Shown in pieces: positions 14,237 through 23,084 of a stretch of DNA of 49,763 bases (positions are counted from its first letter, which is position 1; the number at the start of each line of letters is the position of its first letter). Where the stretch lies: IMG/VR virus record IMGVR_UViG_3300042881_003518, positions 1 to 49,763 of that record; one strand, written 5' to 3'. The stretch is from a virus. Position numbers and translations under genes: made by a program. Below the pieces are notes generated by a model, which was not told the DNA's origin, made no database searches, and was given only the letters and a program-made list of their open reading frames with translations.

Positions 14237-15052
14237 ATGAAACACAATTACGATTTACTCAAAAAGGTTTTGTCCATACCTACCAAGACATACAAAGAGG
14301 ACTTAATGATTCAATTCCTATGTGAATGGTTAACAGAAAACAATATCCCTTATCAAGTTGATAAGATGGGTAATGTTTATGCGACCAAACAAACGAATGA
14401 TATTGAATATTTCCCTTGTGTTGTTGCACATACCGACACAGTACACGAATTGGATACAATCAACATTAAAGAAATGATGTTACCCAATGACCAAAAAGAA
14501 TTAAAACCAGCATTAAAGGCATTTAATGATAAAGGAGAACCAACTGGAATAGGTGGTGATGACAAATGTGGTGTTTATGTATGTTTGGAATTATTAAAAA
14601 ATTTACCAAATGTAAAAGCCGCATTTTTTGTCTCAGAAGAAACTGGTTGTCACGGTTCAAAGAATGCTGATAAAGAATTCTTCTCAAATGTTGGTTATGC
14701 TATTCAATTTGACGCTCCAGGTAATTGGATGGTTAGTGAATATTGTATGGGAACAAAATTATTTGATAAGAAGTCCGAATTCTTCAACAAATGTGACAAG
14801 GTGTTAACTGAGGGATTTGATAACCGAAACAAATATCAATCACATCCTTATACTGATGTTTATGCACTTAAAAATCAATTTGATTTTTCTTGTATAAATT
14901 TTGCCGTAGGATATTATAACTACCACACAAAACATGAATATGTGATTGTTGAGGATGTTTTTAATACATTGGATATAGCAAAGAAAATGATTAATGATTT
15001 GGGGAATGTGAAATATTTTGAGGAAGTTAAATCAAATAAATTTTTACTATAA
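14237..15052 (+). CDS. M20-family metallopeptidase (peptidase T-like)
   Basis: The 271-residue enzyme shows the M20 metal-binding series: VAHTDTV (H65, D67), GGDDKCG (D108), SEETGCHGS (E134/E135), QFDAPG (D159) and a C-terminal HTKHE (H230). This is the order of two-zinc exopeptidases such as peptidase T. It is shorter than the usual ~400 residues because the lid/dimerisation domain appears much reduced. It probably removes N-terminal residues from short peptides in the cytoplasm. Its place between the tmRNA and the Clp-type unfoldase suggests a role in recycling peptides into amino acids. Confidence 0.8.
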   Translation: MKHNYDLLKKVLSIPTKTYKEDLMIQFLCEWLTENNIPYQVDKMGNVYATKQTNDIEYFPCVVAHTDTVHELDTINIKEMMLPNDQKELKPALKAFNDKGEPTGIGGDDKCGVYVCLELLKNLPNVKAAFFVSEETGCHGSKNADKEFFSNVGYAIQFDAPGNWMVSEYCMGTKLFDKKSEFFNKCDKVLTEGFDNRNKYQSHPYTDVYALKNQFDFSCINFAVGYYNYHTKHEYVIVEDVFNTLDIAKKMINDLGNVKYFEEVKSNKFLL

Positions 15053-15080
15053 AAAAAGGGACTATTCAGTCCCTTTTTTC
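15053..15080. terminator. Bidirectional terminator between convergent genes
   Basis: AAAAAGGGACT and AGTCCCTTTTT pair around ATTC. It overlaps the stop of the minus-strand Clp gene and ends both transcripts. Confidence 0.8.
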
Positions 15081-17092
15081 TTTTTTGATTTTTTAACTTC
15101 TTTTTCTTTAAACACTATATTTTCTTCATTGGTTGTGAGTTCATATTTTTCATTCTCAGCAACATTTCCGTTAAGTACTTCCTCTGATATGAAATCTTCA
15201 ATTTTGTCTTGTATGGCTCGTTTTATTGGCCTTGCACCATACGTTTCATCAAATCCAACTTTTGATATTAAATCATAAACAGATTCATCACAAGTTATAT
15301 TATAATTTAATCCATTCAATCTATTAATTAATTTTTCAATTTCAAGTTTTACAATTTGTTTAACTTCTTCTTCTTTCAATGTATTAAATACAATAATTTC
15401 ATCAATACGATTTAAGAACTCTGGGGCAAAAAACTTTTTAAGTTCTTTCTTAAGCATATCCCTTTTTTCTTCCTCCTCAATATAAGAATTTGAACTTGTT
15501 TTAAATCCAACACCAGTTCCAAATTCTTGGAATTTTTTAACCCCAAGATTGGAGGTCATAATTATGATACAATTTTTGAAATTGATTTTTCTTCCTAGTC
15601 CATCAGTAAGATGTCCATCATCCAATACTTGAAGTAATGTTGAGAATACATCTTTATTAGCTTTTTCAATTTCGTCAAATAGAATAACTGAATATGGTTT
15701 ATTTTTAACTTGTTCAGTTAATTGCCCACCTTCATCATAACCAACATAACCTGGAGGAGAACCTATCAATCTTGATATTGAATGTTTTTCTTGGAATTCT
15801 GACATATCAACTCGGATAAGGTTTTCTTCACTACCGAATATTTCTTTGGCCAATTGTTTTGCTAAATACGTTTTACCCACACCAGTTGAACCCAAGAAAA
15901 TAAATGAACCTATAGGTTTACTTGGGTCTTTGATTCCAAGTCTATTTCTACGGATTGATTTGGCAATTTTGGATACAGCTTCAGATTGACCAATGACTTT
16001 GGAAGATAGATTATCAGCCAATGATGAAAGTTTATTTGTTTCATCTGAGTTCATTTTTGATACGGGTATTTTGGTCATATTAGATACAACTTCATAAACC
16101 AATTCAAATGAAATATCTTTCTTCTTGGTTAATAAATCAGATTCAAATTTTTTCTTTTCTGATTCTAATTTATCCAATATTTTTGTTTCTTTATCTCGTA
16201 AATCTGCAGCTTGTTCATAATTTTGACTTTTAACAACCTCAATCTTTTGTTGTTTAATATCCAACGCTTGAAGTTTCAAGTCTTCAATTATTTTAGGCAT
16301 TTTTATTTCCACTTGACTTCTTGCTCCAACTTCATCAATAATGTCAAAAGCTTTATCAGGGAATTCTCTATCAGTGATATATCTTTCAGCCAAATCAACA
16401 CAAAGTTTTAGAATATCATCACTATAACTTACTTTATGATAATTTTCATATTTGTCTTTAACATTAATTAAAATCTGTAAGGTTTCTTCTTTTGTTGAGG
16501 GGTCAACAATTACTTTTTGGAAACGTCTTTCTAATGCCCCATCTTTTTCAAAATTCTTTCTATATTCATCCAATGTTGTCGCACCAATACATTGTATTTC
16601 ACCCCTTGCCAAAGCTGGTTTAAAAATGTTTGAGGCATCCAATGAACCTGATGAATTACCAGCACCAACAATTTGGTGTATTTCATCAATGAAAAGAATT
16701 ATGTTTGGGGCAGATTGTAGTTCTTCAATGATAACTTTCATTCTTTCTTCAAATTGTCCACGATATTTTGTCCCAGCAACAATTGATGTCATATCCAAGG
16801 ACATAATTCTTTTATCCATCAAATTTCTTGGACATTCCCCATTTAATATTTTTAAAGCCAAACCTTCCACTATGGCAGTTTTACCACAACCAGGTTCACC
16901 TATTATGATTGGGTTATTCTTTTTTCTTCTTGATAATATTTGAGCAATTCTTGTTATTTCTCTATCTCTACCTACCACGGGATCCAATTTTCCTTCTTCG
17001 GCAAGTTTGATTAAATCCTTTGCAAAGTTATTTAACACTGGGGTATCACCTTTACCTTTTGTTGAGTAATCTCCATCTTTTGATTCTATCAT
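15062..17092 (-). CDS. clpC: ClpC-type AAA+ unfoldase lacking the N domain
   Basis: The 676-residue protein has two AAA+ modules. D1: Walker A GEPGCGKT (65-72), Walker B ILFIDE (132-137), pore loop AGTKYRGQFE. D2: Walker A GSTGVGKT (401-408), Walker B VILFDE (469-474), pore loop GYVGYDEGG. Between them is a short ClpC-type middle region with a UVR motif (NYEQAADLRDKE, ~291-303), not the long ClpB coiled coil. A VGF tripeptide (528-530) sits where ClpC/ClpA carry the ClpP-docking loop, so it could feed host ClpP. The N-terminal Clp_N repeat that binds adaptors is missing; the chain starts ~20 residues before D1. A UVR protein is encoded divergently next door. Confidence 0.92.
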   Translation of the reverse strand: MIESKDGDYSTKGKGDTPVLNNFAKDLIKLAEEGKLDPVVGRDREITRIAQILSRRKKNNPIIIGEPGCGKTAIVEGLALKILNGECPRNLMDKRIMSLDMTSIVAGTKYRGQFEERMKVIIEELQSAPNIILFIDEIHQIVGAGNSSGSLDASNIFKPALARGEIQCIGATTLDEYRKNFEKDGALERRFQKVIVDPSTKEETLQILINVKDKYENYHKVSYSDDILKLCVDLAERYITDREFPDKAFDIIDEVGARSQVEIKMPKIIEDLKLQALDIKQQKIEVVKSQNYEQAADLRDKETKILDKLESEKKKFESDLLTKKKDISFELVYEVVSNMTKIPVSKMNSDETNKLSSLADNLSSKVIGQSEAVSKIAKSIRRNRLGIKDPSKPIGSFIFLGSTGVGKTYLAKQLAKEIFGSEENLIRVDMSEFQEKHSISRLIGSPPGYVGYDEGGQLTEQVKNKPYSVILFDEIEKANKDVFSTLLQVLDDGHLTDGLGRKINFKNCIIIMTSNLGVKKFQEFGTGVGFKTSSNSYIEEEEKRDMLKKELKKFFAPEFLNRIDEIIVFNTLKEEEVKQIVKLEIEKLINRLNGLNYNITCDESVYDLISKVGFDETYGARPIKRAIQDKIEDFISEEVLNGNVAENEKYELTTNEENIVFKEKEVKKSKKKKGTE

Positions 17093-17109
17093 ATTTTTCT
17101 TTTTAATTA

Positions 17110-17137
17110 ATTATAATATTTATTTTTACATTTTCAA
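17110..17137 (-). promoter_or_regulatory. Putative promoter for the Clp gene, TTGAAA-N16-TATAAT
   Basis: On the minus strand TTGAAA (17137-17132), 16 nt and TATAAT (17115-17110) precede the ATG at 17092. Confidence 0.45.
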
Positions 17138-17176
17138 CTATGTTAAACTGACAATTTGTTAATATTATTTTTATTC

Positions 17177-17205
17177 TTGACTAGTTAATTTAATTGATAT
17201 ATAAT
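17177..17205 (+). promoter_or_regulatory. Putative housekeeping promoter TTGACT-N17-TATAAT
   Basis: TTGACT (17177-17182), a 17-nt spacer and TATAAT (17200-17205), extended as TATAATTG, lie 43 nt before the ATG at 17248. This is unlike the late box and suggests host-polymerase transcription. Confidence 0.6.
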
Positions 17206-17247
17206 TGAATTATAACAATAAAAATAAACTTTAAAAAATATATTATT

Positions 17248-17682
17248 ATGAACGGAAAAGATTTTCATAAAAGATTCGAGGAATTTTTCAATCAATTTTT
17301 CAATCAAGACAATCAAAAATTTAATACACCTATGGATGGATTTTTAAAAGCATTAAATCCAGATGACATTTCAAACGAAATGAAGAAATATAGAAAGTCG
17401 ATTAAAGAATCTAATGATGGGTTATTTACAACTATTAGTTTCATTTTTACTAATCCACCATTTAGCGATAAGAGTGAAGTTAATGAGTTGAAATCTAAAT
17501 TAAATGAATGTGTATCAAATCAAGATTTTGAGGAAGCGGCAAGATTAAGAGATAAAATTAAAGAACTTGAAAATAACTCATCTAAGGTCAAAGATTTGAA
17601 AAAAGAGTTAGATGTTGCGATTAAAGAACAAAATTTTGAAAGAGCAATTGAAATCCGAGATGAATTAAAAAAAATAAACTAA
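17248..17682 (+). CDS. Protein with two UVR motifs (possible Clp adaptor)
   Basis: The 144-residue protein ends with two tandem UVR motifs: LNECVSNQDFEEAARLRDKI (~91-110) and a second with NFERAIEIRDELKK (~127-142). The first 85 residues are Phe/Asn-rich and unrecognised. UVR motifs mediate helical-hairpin contacts in UvrB/UvrC and occur in ClpC's middle domain and in its adaptor/activator McsA. Because it is divergent from a ClpC-type gene, an adaptor role is the simplest idea. There are no zinc-finger cysteines as in McsA, so it is not a true McsA. Confidence 0.75.
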   Translation: MNGKDFHKRFEEFFNQFFNQDNQKFNTPMDGFLKALNPDDISNEMKKYRKSIKESNDGLFTTISFIFTNPPFSDKSEVNELKSKLNECVSNQDFEEAARLRDKIKELENNSSKVKDLKKELDVAIKEQNFERAIEIRDELKKIN

Positions 17683-17686
17683 TCAT

Positions 17687-17713
17687 AACCCCTCGTAATT
17701 GAGGGGTTTTTAA
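17687..17713 (+). terminator. Rho-independent terminator
   Basis: AACCCCTC and GAGGGGTT form a perfect 8-bp stem with loop GTAATT and a trailing T run. Confidence 0.85.
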
Positions 17714-17724
17714 ATTTAAAAATT

Positions 17725-17967
17725 ATGGCAATATTAAGAGAAGAAATCAGAGGTACAAAAATTATTAATGAAATTCAGTCAAGTAATATTAGAAAGACAG
17801 AATTTGATACAGAATCAAAAGAGTTAATTGTGGAATTTAACAACGGACTCATATATTCCTATGAAAATGTTCCTCATCAATTGTATACCCAATTTAGGAT
17901 GTCGGAATCCCAAGGTAAGTTTTTTAATTCCAAAATAGCAAAAGTATATAAATACAAAAGATTGTGA
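17725..17967 (+). CDS. KTSC-domain protein (80 aa)
   Basis: The whole protein matches the small KTSC domain: SSNIRKTEFDTESKELIVEF, then NGLIYSYENVPHQLYTQF, then SQGKFFNSKI and YKYKRL. KTSC domains occur as stand-alone proteins in phages and bacteria and appended to some lysyl-tRNA synthetases. Their biochemical role is not established; RNA or nucleic-acid contact is suspected. It starts right after a terminator. Confidence 0.8.
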   Translation: MAILREEIRGTKIINEIQSSNIRKTEFDTESKELIVEFNNGLIYSYENVPHQLYTQFRMSESQGKFFNSKIAKVYKYKRL

Positions 17968-17999
17968 TAATTATAGTGGTACACTAATATTTATCATTT

Positions 18000-18746
18000 A
18001 TGGAAAGTTTAAATAAAGTTATATCTAGTTTTAAATTAAATTCAACATTACAACCAAAAATTTGGGTTGATGGTGGTTCAAGAATGAATCCAAATGTTAG
18101 AAAACATTTACTAGAAATTGCAAATCAATTCATTGATTCTTTTGGGGTGGATGTGGTAATTGATGATATTATTGTTAAAGGTTCAATCGCAAATTATAAT
18201 TGGTCAGAATATTCGGATGTTGATTTGCATATATTAGTAGATTACAAACAATTTTCAGATAAACTCAAAGATATGTATGTTGAGTATTTTGACTTAAAAA
18301 AAATAGTTTTTAATCAAAAAAGAAACATAAAAATTTTTGGTTATGATGTTGAAACATATGTTGAGGGTATTGATGATAAAGGTGTTAGTGGTGGTATTTA
18401 TTCTATTCTAAATGATGAATGGATTAAAAAACCAACCAAAGAAAAAATGAAAGCTAGTAATGAAGACATTACAATTAACGTTAAAAAATGGATGCGAATT
18501 ATTGATAATTTAATTAAACATTTGGAAGGTGAAGATATTGAAACAATTCGTAATGGTGTAAAAGTGATTAAAGATAAATTAAAAAAATATAGAATAAGTG
18601 GTTTAGATAAATCTGGTGAATTGGGGGTGGAAAATTTAGTCTTTAAAGTTTTGAGACGTAATGGTTATATTGAGAAATTATATAATACTCCAACAAAAGT
18701 TATTGACAAAAAACTTTCTTTGGATGAAAAATTAAGAAATAAATAA
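18000..18746 (+). CDS. Nucleotidyltransferase-fold protein (248 aa)
   Basis: The motif VKGSIANYNWSEYSDVDLHI (G61, S62, D73, D75) is the polymerase-beta-type nucleotidyltransferase signature GS-x(n)-SDxDL. A third acidic residue is likely in YDVETYVEG. A helical region with NVKKWMRIIDNLIKHLEGED follows. Similar predicted nucleotidyltransferases sit near structural genes in T4-like environmental phages. The substrate is unknown; it could be AMP or CMP transfer to RNA or protein. Confidence 0.75.
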   Translation: MESLNKVISSFKLNSTLQPKIWVDGGSRMNPNVRKHLLEIANQFIDSFGVDVVIDDIIVKGSIANYNWSEYSDVDLHILVDYKQFSDKLKDMYVEYFDLKKIVFNQKRNIKIFGYDVETYVEGIDDKGVSGGIYSILNDEWIKKPTKEKMKASNEDITINVKKWMRIIDNLIKHLEGEDIETIRNGVKVIKDKLKKYRISGLDKSGELGVENLVFKVLRRNGYIEKLYNTPTKVIDKKLSLDEKLRNK

Positions 18747-18753
18747 TTCTGTA

Positions 18754-18761
18754 TATTTATA
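18754..18761 (+). promoter_or_regulatory. Putative late promoter box (TATTTATA)
   Basis: The box starts 27 nt before the ATG at 18781, at the head of the putative structural operon 18.8-23.0 kb. Confidence 0.4.
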
Positions 18762-18780
18762 TTATAAAAACAAAAAAATT

Positions 18781-20052
18781 ATGGGAAAATTAAGACCTAT
18801 TGGTAGTGAAAAATTAAAAGGTGTAGATATGATTAATCGTATCCTTGAAATATCAAATTATAAATTAAATATTCCAAAACCAATAAATGAAGATTCTTCA
18901 TTTGAATATAAAAAAACTTTGGTTGATGGGTACGCATATCATATCGTTAAAGAAAAAAATGGATATGTTATTAAAAAGGGATTAAATGAATCAATGTCAG
19001 AATACATTGAACCAATGAAAAATAGAAAGTTTTATCCATCGTATTCTCAAGCTTTAAAAAGATTAAATTTAATAACTAAAGAAGTTAATTATAATCAAGG
19101 TTTTGAAAAGAATATTTCATTATTTGAATCCGATGAAGACACACAATATGTTTTAAAAACTGGTGGAGAACAAACCGAACAAGCTCAGACTCCTGCACCA
19201 CCAGTCCCAGCTCCACAACCAGCTCCACCCGCACCAGCTCCACCCGCACCAGCTCCCGCACCACCAGCACCTATGTCCGGTGAAGAAGGTCAAATGCCAG
19301 AACCTGAAATGGAGATGCCTGAACCTGATATGGAAATGGATGAACCTGAAATGGAAATGGATGAACCTAATATGGATGATGAAGAAGAACAAGTTACTTT
19401 TAAAACAATACAAAAATTAACTGGTAAGTTAGGTCAAAAAATTAGAACATTTTTATCTGATGAAGAAAATGAAATGTCATCTAAGGATATTAAATATGTT
19501 ATTAATTCTGTTTTATCGGCATTAAACTTAGATTCTTTGGAAGAGGAAGACAAGGAAGAAATTATTGGTAAGTTTGAAGGAGGTGATGAAGGTATGATGG
19601 GTGACGAAGAAATGCCAATGGGTAATGAAGGTATGATGGGTGACGAAGAAATGCCAATGGGTGACGAAGGTATGATGGGTGACGAAGAAATGCCAATGGG
19701 TGACGAAGAAATGCCACAACCTGAAGTTCAAGAAACTTATCATAATGGTTCTATGAGAGATAGACAATACGAAAAAAGAATGGATAATATGTTTGAAGAT
19801 ATGGTTTCGGAGTCTAAAATTGACAAATTATTAATGAAATATTTTCAACCAAACGTTGAGAAAAATAACACTAATAAAATGTTAAGACAAATTGAAAACA
19901 TATCAGAAACTCATATCCAAGAAAGTTCAGCAAGAAAAATAGTTAAAAACTATCCTAAAATTAAATTACTTGGTAAAAACTCAAAAAATCATTTAGTATT
20001 TGAAATTAATGAAGAAAGAATTAGTGTAACACCAAAAGGAAATATTTTATGA
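18781..20052 (+). CDS. Putative head-core protein with Pro/Ala and acidic repeats (423 aa)
   Basis: The N-terminal region (1-120) carries two possible gp21-type sites (RILE and PINE|D). A Pro/Ala linker (PAPPAPAPAPPAP) follows, then Met/Glu/Asp-rich repeats, a helical segment (TFKTIQKLTGKLGQKIRTFL), three 13-residue repeats (GMMGDEEMPMG) and a basic C terminus (KNHLVFEINEERISVTPKGN). Composition and site-rich layout resemble phage scaffolding/core proteins. It lies ~3 kb upstream of terminase and overlaps the next gene by ATGA. Confidence 0.6.
   Translation: MGKLRPIGSEKLKGVDMINRILEISNYKLNIPKPINEDSSFEYKKTLVDGYAYHIVKEKNGYVIKKGLNESMSEYIEPMKNRKFYPSYSQALKRLNLITKEVNYNQGFEKNISLFESDEDTQYVLKTGGEQTEQAQTPAPPVPAPQPAPPAPAPPAPAPAPPAPMSGEEGQMPEPEMEMPEPDMEMDEPEMEMDEPNMDDEEEQVTFKTIQKLTGKLGQKIRTFLSDEENEMSSKDIKYVINSVLSALNLDSLEEEDKEEIIGKFEGGDEGMMGDEEMPMGNEGMMGDEEMPMGDEGMMGDEEMPMGDEEMPQPEVQETYHNGSMRDRQYEKRMDNMFEDMVSESKIDKLLMKYFQPNVEKNNTNKMLRQIENISETHIQESSARKIVKNYPKIKLLGKNSKNHLVFEINEERISVTPKGNIL
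19588..19716 (+). repeat. 39-bp tandem repeats (3 units plus partial) in a coding region
   Basis: Units at 19588-19626, 19627-19665 and 19666-19704 encode EGMMGDEEMPMG(N/D). They are almost identical at DNA level, so expansion is recent. Confidence 0.9.
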
Positions 20053-20456
20053 GTTATTTGATATATGTCAATAAATTAGGTCAAAATTATAAAGGAGAAA
20101 ATTTATATGAATTTATTTTCTCAGATAGTTTGGAAAATATGTGGGGAGAATCTTGGGAAAGTAAACCAGCTAATGGATATCCATCACCACCTAATATTGA
20201 ATTTATTACAAAAGTAGGGGTGTTAAAAAATACTTTAGATTTGGAAGTATTACAAAATTCTGATATATTTTCAATGATTGATGGAATGGATGATGTAATT
20301 GCTTTGGCTTGGGAAAACGAATCTGAAAATGTTAATTTTGATATGAAAAAACGATTGGTTTTTAGATTTGGAGAAAACATTGAAATAATAAAAAATAAAT
20401 TATACGAAAGAGACATCGTATTAGAATTTGAAAGAAAAGTACAATATGAATCTTAA
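20049..20456 (+). CDS. Conserved phage protein (135 aa)
   Basis: MSYLIYVNKLGQNYKGENLY followed by EFIFSDSLENMWGESWESKP recalls small proteins found next to structural genes in T4-like environmental phages; no function is known to me. It is start-stop coupled to the preceding gene (ATGA) and its end overlaps the next start by 11 nt, so all three are cotranslated. Confidence 0.7.
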   Translation: MSYLIYVNKLGQNYKGENLYEFIFSDSLENMWGESWESKPANGYPSPPNIEFITKVGVLKNTLDLEVLQNSDIFSMIDGMDDVIALAWENESENVNFDMKKRLVFRFGENIEIIKNKLYERDIVLEFERKVQYES

Positions 20457-21714
20457 TAAAAAAATTGGTTTCTTATTAGATAAAGGTTTAAATCCTGATT
20501 TTATATCTTCATTAAATGAAAATAAAATTAATTTTTTGTTTGAGACTTTATCTAAGAAAAAAGAAACTTCAGAACAATCAACAGTACCACAAAATACAAT
20601 TCCACGTACAACAACAACAACAACGTATGAAGTAAAACCTAATTCAACAACTTTAATAAATGGGGTTGAGATAGATACTACAGGAGGGAAGACAAAAGCA
20701 ACCCCAATGAAAGAGATTAAAGATTCTGAAGAATTAGATGAAAAATTTGAATCTAAAGCTCAACAAGGATTATTTTGGGCACGTTGTAATAAATGTAAGG
20801 ATAAAGATTGTAAGTGGTGTAAAATGGCAAATGAATTTTCAAAGAGTACATCAAAAAAACAATATGAAAAAATGCCAGAAAAAAAACATCCTGAAAAGAC
20901 TGTAAAATATAAAAAAGAAACTAAAGAAGGTTATTTAGATAATGTTGGTAAAAAAGTTACTGACACATATGCTAAAAAATTAGCATCATTTAAACCTGGT
21001 TTAGCCTGGGGAGGATTAAAAGAAGATTATAATAAAATTATTGAAAAATATACACAACCAACAATGAAAAAAAGAGATTTATTAAAACTTATTGAATCTG
21101 AAATCAAACGTAAAAAAGGTTTGAATGAAGATTTTTATTTTGATGATAGTAGTGAATTAGGGGAATCATCATATGGTGAACCAATGACATTAGACCCTAT
21201 GACTACATTTGATACAGAAACTGACATTGAAACTAAGAGAGAGTTATCAAAAGTTGCTGAGGTTGAGGATTGTGAAACTGGTCAAACATTTTATATTAAA
21301 CCAAAAAAATCTACTAGTCCTAGTGACATTTATATGATTAGTGATGGTGGAAGTAACTATTGTGTTCAAGTTATCAAAATGGTTAAAAAAGAACCTAGTG
21401 ATTTTAGAATAATTGAATCATATAGTGAATGTAATGATTGTATAATAGATTTAAAACTTAATAAAAAAGAAGGAGGTGGTAAATCACAATTTGGGGTAGA
21501 GACATCTTATGGTACAGATACTAGTAGTGATAGTAGACCTAGAATAAAAAAATTTGGTAAATTTACACCAGATGTTGACAAACATAGTACTATTGATCCA
21601 GACACATTAAGGTTACCAAAAGCTGGTCGTGAAAATACATCAAAATTTACGGCAAGTTTTAGAAGAAACTTGGATAAAATAAATGAAATTTTAAACAGAA
21701 GAAATAATATTTAG
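20446..21714 (+). CDS. Putative structural/core protein with tag-like segments (422 aa)
   Basis: I take ATG 20446 (MNLNKKIGFLLDKGLNPDF) rather than 20428, because it reduces the overlap to 11 nt. The N terminus contains SLNE|N, and there is a second tag-like helix in the middle (RDLLKLIESEIKRKKGLNED, ~210-230). A Cys-rich patch RCNKCKDKDCKWCKM (~112-126) looks like a small zinc-binding knuckle. A beta-rich region follows (VEDCETGQTFYIKPKKS ... YSECNDCIIDLKL) with a further CxxC. Probably a virion protein; I do not recognise the family. Confidence 0.6.
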   Translation: MNLNKKIGFLLDKGLNPDFISSLNENKINFLFETLSKKKETSEQSTVPQNTIPRTTTTTTYEVKPNSTTLINGVEIDTTGGKTKATPMKEIKDSEELDEKFESKAQQGLFWARCNKCKDKDCKWCKMANEFSKSTSKKQYEKMPEKKHPEKTVKYKKETKEGYLDNVGKKVTDTYAKKLASFKPGLAWGGLKEDYNKIIEKYTQPTMKKRDLLKLIESEIKRKKGLNEDFYFDDSSELGESSYGEPMTLDPMTTFDTETDIETKRELSKVAEVEDCETGQTFYIKPKKSTSPSDIYMISDGGSNYCVQVIKMVKKEPSDFRIIESYSECNDCIIDLKLNKKEGGGKSQFGVETSYGTDTSSDSRPRIKKFGKFTPDVDKHSTIDPDTLRLPKAGRENTSKFTASFRRNLDKINEILNRRNNI

Positions 21715-21732
21715 TTATTAAAATTATATAAA

Positions 21733-23046
21733 ATGAAAAGAATTTTGTATGAAGCCCCAATTGATGATTTTATCAATAAAGAATCAATGGAAAAAATAAA
21801 CGCGGCTCAAATTAGAAAATATAATACCAACAAAACTGAAGGTGGTAGTAGTTATGAAATGGAAAATTTAATGCGTGGGTTACCAAATAAGGAAGCACCA
21901 TACAAAAGACAATTAATCCAATTGGCCATTGATAAATTTTTAGAAAATTTTTATGAGATTAAAGAAAAGATAGACGAGGGATTAGTTTCGTTAGATGTTC
22001 AAATTTCAACAACACCAGCCGCTAGAGGACCTCAAAAAAAGGTTACACCGCAAGAAATAGAGCAAGCACAAAAAAAAGACCCATTATTTAATGAACGAAT
22101 AAAAGGAAGAAATTTTCAAAATGCTATAACACAAGGTAATAGTTGGAATCGTGGTTTTGATTTTGAAAATGATAAAGAATTTTTAAATGATATTAAAAAT
22201 ATAAATCCACAATTAGTTGAAAAATATAAAAATTTTGGCAAATCCGCAACAGTTTTTTATAATGATAATTTAGCTCAATTGGAGGAAATGGCAAAAAACG
22301 CGGTAGGTATTTCTGCGTATTGTGAAATTGTTGATGACCCAACGAATCCTAAAGCTCATATATTAGTAGTTAGAGCCCCTAACTTTCCTTTATTAATGCA
22401 CGAATTAGAAAAAGTTGGTGAGGATTTTCTAACTTATCTTTATATGTCAAAAGATAAATTTGTAAAAGATGCTCTTGTAAAAACAACTGATGTTCATGAC
22501 CATGAAATAAGAAATATGCTTACAGGTAAACAAATAAGTTTAGGACTTAATTATCATATTAAACCTCACATTGATACAGCAATTAATCAATTTATAAAAG
22601 AAAAAAGATTACCAACCAATGAAAAAGGTGAAGTAACTGAATCAACTATAAAAAAATATGAAAGATGGTTATATAATATCATAATCAAAAATTTCAACAA
22701 ATTGGCAAACGATGAAATATTAATGTATAATATGATTATGTATGATGGTGTTATTGATGGAAAGAAGGAAGTTAAATTTGAAGGTGAAATGGTAAATCCA
22801 ATGGAATATTTTGATGAATTTATTGAAATGATTATATATGGTGGAGATGGAAATAAAGGTGCTGTTGATGTTTTACCAATAATGCAAACAACAACGAGAA
22901 CAACAACGAGAACAACAACGACAACAACAACTCAAAAATATGAACCTCCAACTTATGATTTTGATGACGAAGATGATGATGATGATGATGAACCTCCAAC
23001 AGATGATATTGATGACGAAGATGGAGAAAGATGGTGGGAAGATTAA
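21733..23046 (+). CDS. Putative structural protein with poly-Thr/Arg and acidic tail (437 aa)
   Basis: It starts MKRILYEAPIDDFI (LYE|A as a possible protease site). The central region ~60-370 looks globular (FPLLMHELEKVGEDFLTYLY, LGLNYHIKPHIDTAINQFI). The end has TTTRTTTRTTTTTTT and an Asp run (DEDDDDDDEPPTDD). Similar 'HELEKVGE' proteins occur next to terminase in T4-like phages of marine bacteria as I recall, without a known role. It is the last gene before a terminator and the terminase. Confidence 0.6.
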   Translation: MKRILYEAPIDDFINKESMEKINAAQIRKYNTNKTEGGSSYEMENLMRGLPNKEAPYKRQLIQLAIDKFLENFYEIKEKIDEGLVSLDVQISTTPAARGPQKKVTPQEIEQAQKKDPLFNERIKGRNFQNAITQGNSWNRGFDFENDKEFLNDIKNINPQLVEKYKNFGKSATVFYNDNLAQLEEMAKNAVGISAYCEIVDDPTNPKAHILVVRAPNFPLLMHELEKVGEDFLTYLYMSKDKFVKDALVKTTDVHDHEIRNMLTGKQISLGLNYHIKPHIDTAINQFIKEKRLPTNEKGEVTESTIKKYERWLYNIIIKNFNKLANDEILMYNMIMYDGVIDGKKEVKFEGEMVNPMEYFDEFIEMIIYGGDGNKGAVDVLPIMQTTTRTTTRTTTTTTTQKYEPPTYDFDDEDDDDDDEPPTDDIDDEDGERWWED

Positions 23047-23049
23047 AAT

Positions 23050-23083
23050 AAAAACCCTCATTTAGAAATAAGTGGGGGTTTTT
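23050..23083 (+). terminator. Terminator hairpin before terminase
   Basis: AAAAACCCTCATT pairs with AGTGGGGGTTTTT, including two G-T wobbles. The T run merges into the next promoter box. Confidence 0.65.
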
Positions 23084-23084
23084 A

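Noticed and set aside
15018-16943. Plus-strand ORFs opposite the Clp gene
   Set aside because: They are shadows of the well-conserved minus-strand AAA+ protein.
19588-19716. CRISPR-like array
   Set aside because: The repeats are contiguous, in frame and without spacers, so they are a coding minisatellite. No CRISPR array was seen elsewhere.
19085-19770. Antisense ORFs rich in Trp, His and Phe opposite the repeat-rich gene
   Set aside because: They mirror the low-complexity Pro/Ala and Met/Glu codons of the plus-strand gene and have no starts, promoters or sensible composition.
22395-22450. Zinc-protease motif in the protein at 21733 (HELEK)
   Set aside because: The second histidine of HExxH is absent and no other ligands are visible.
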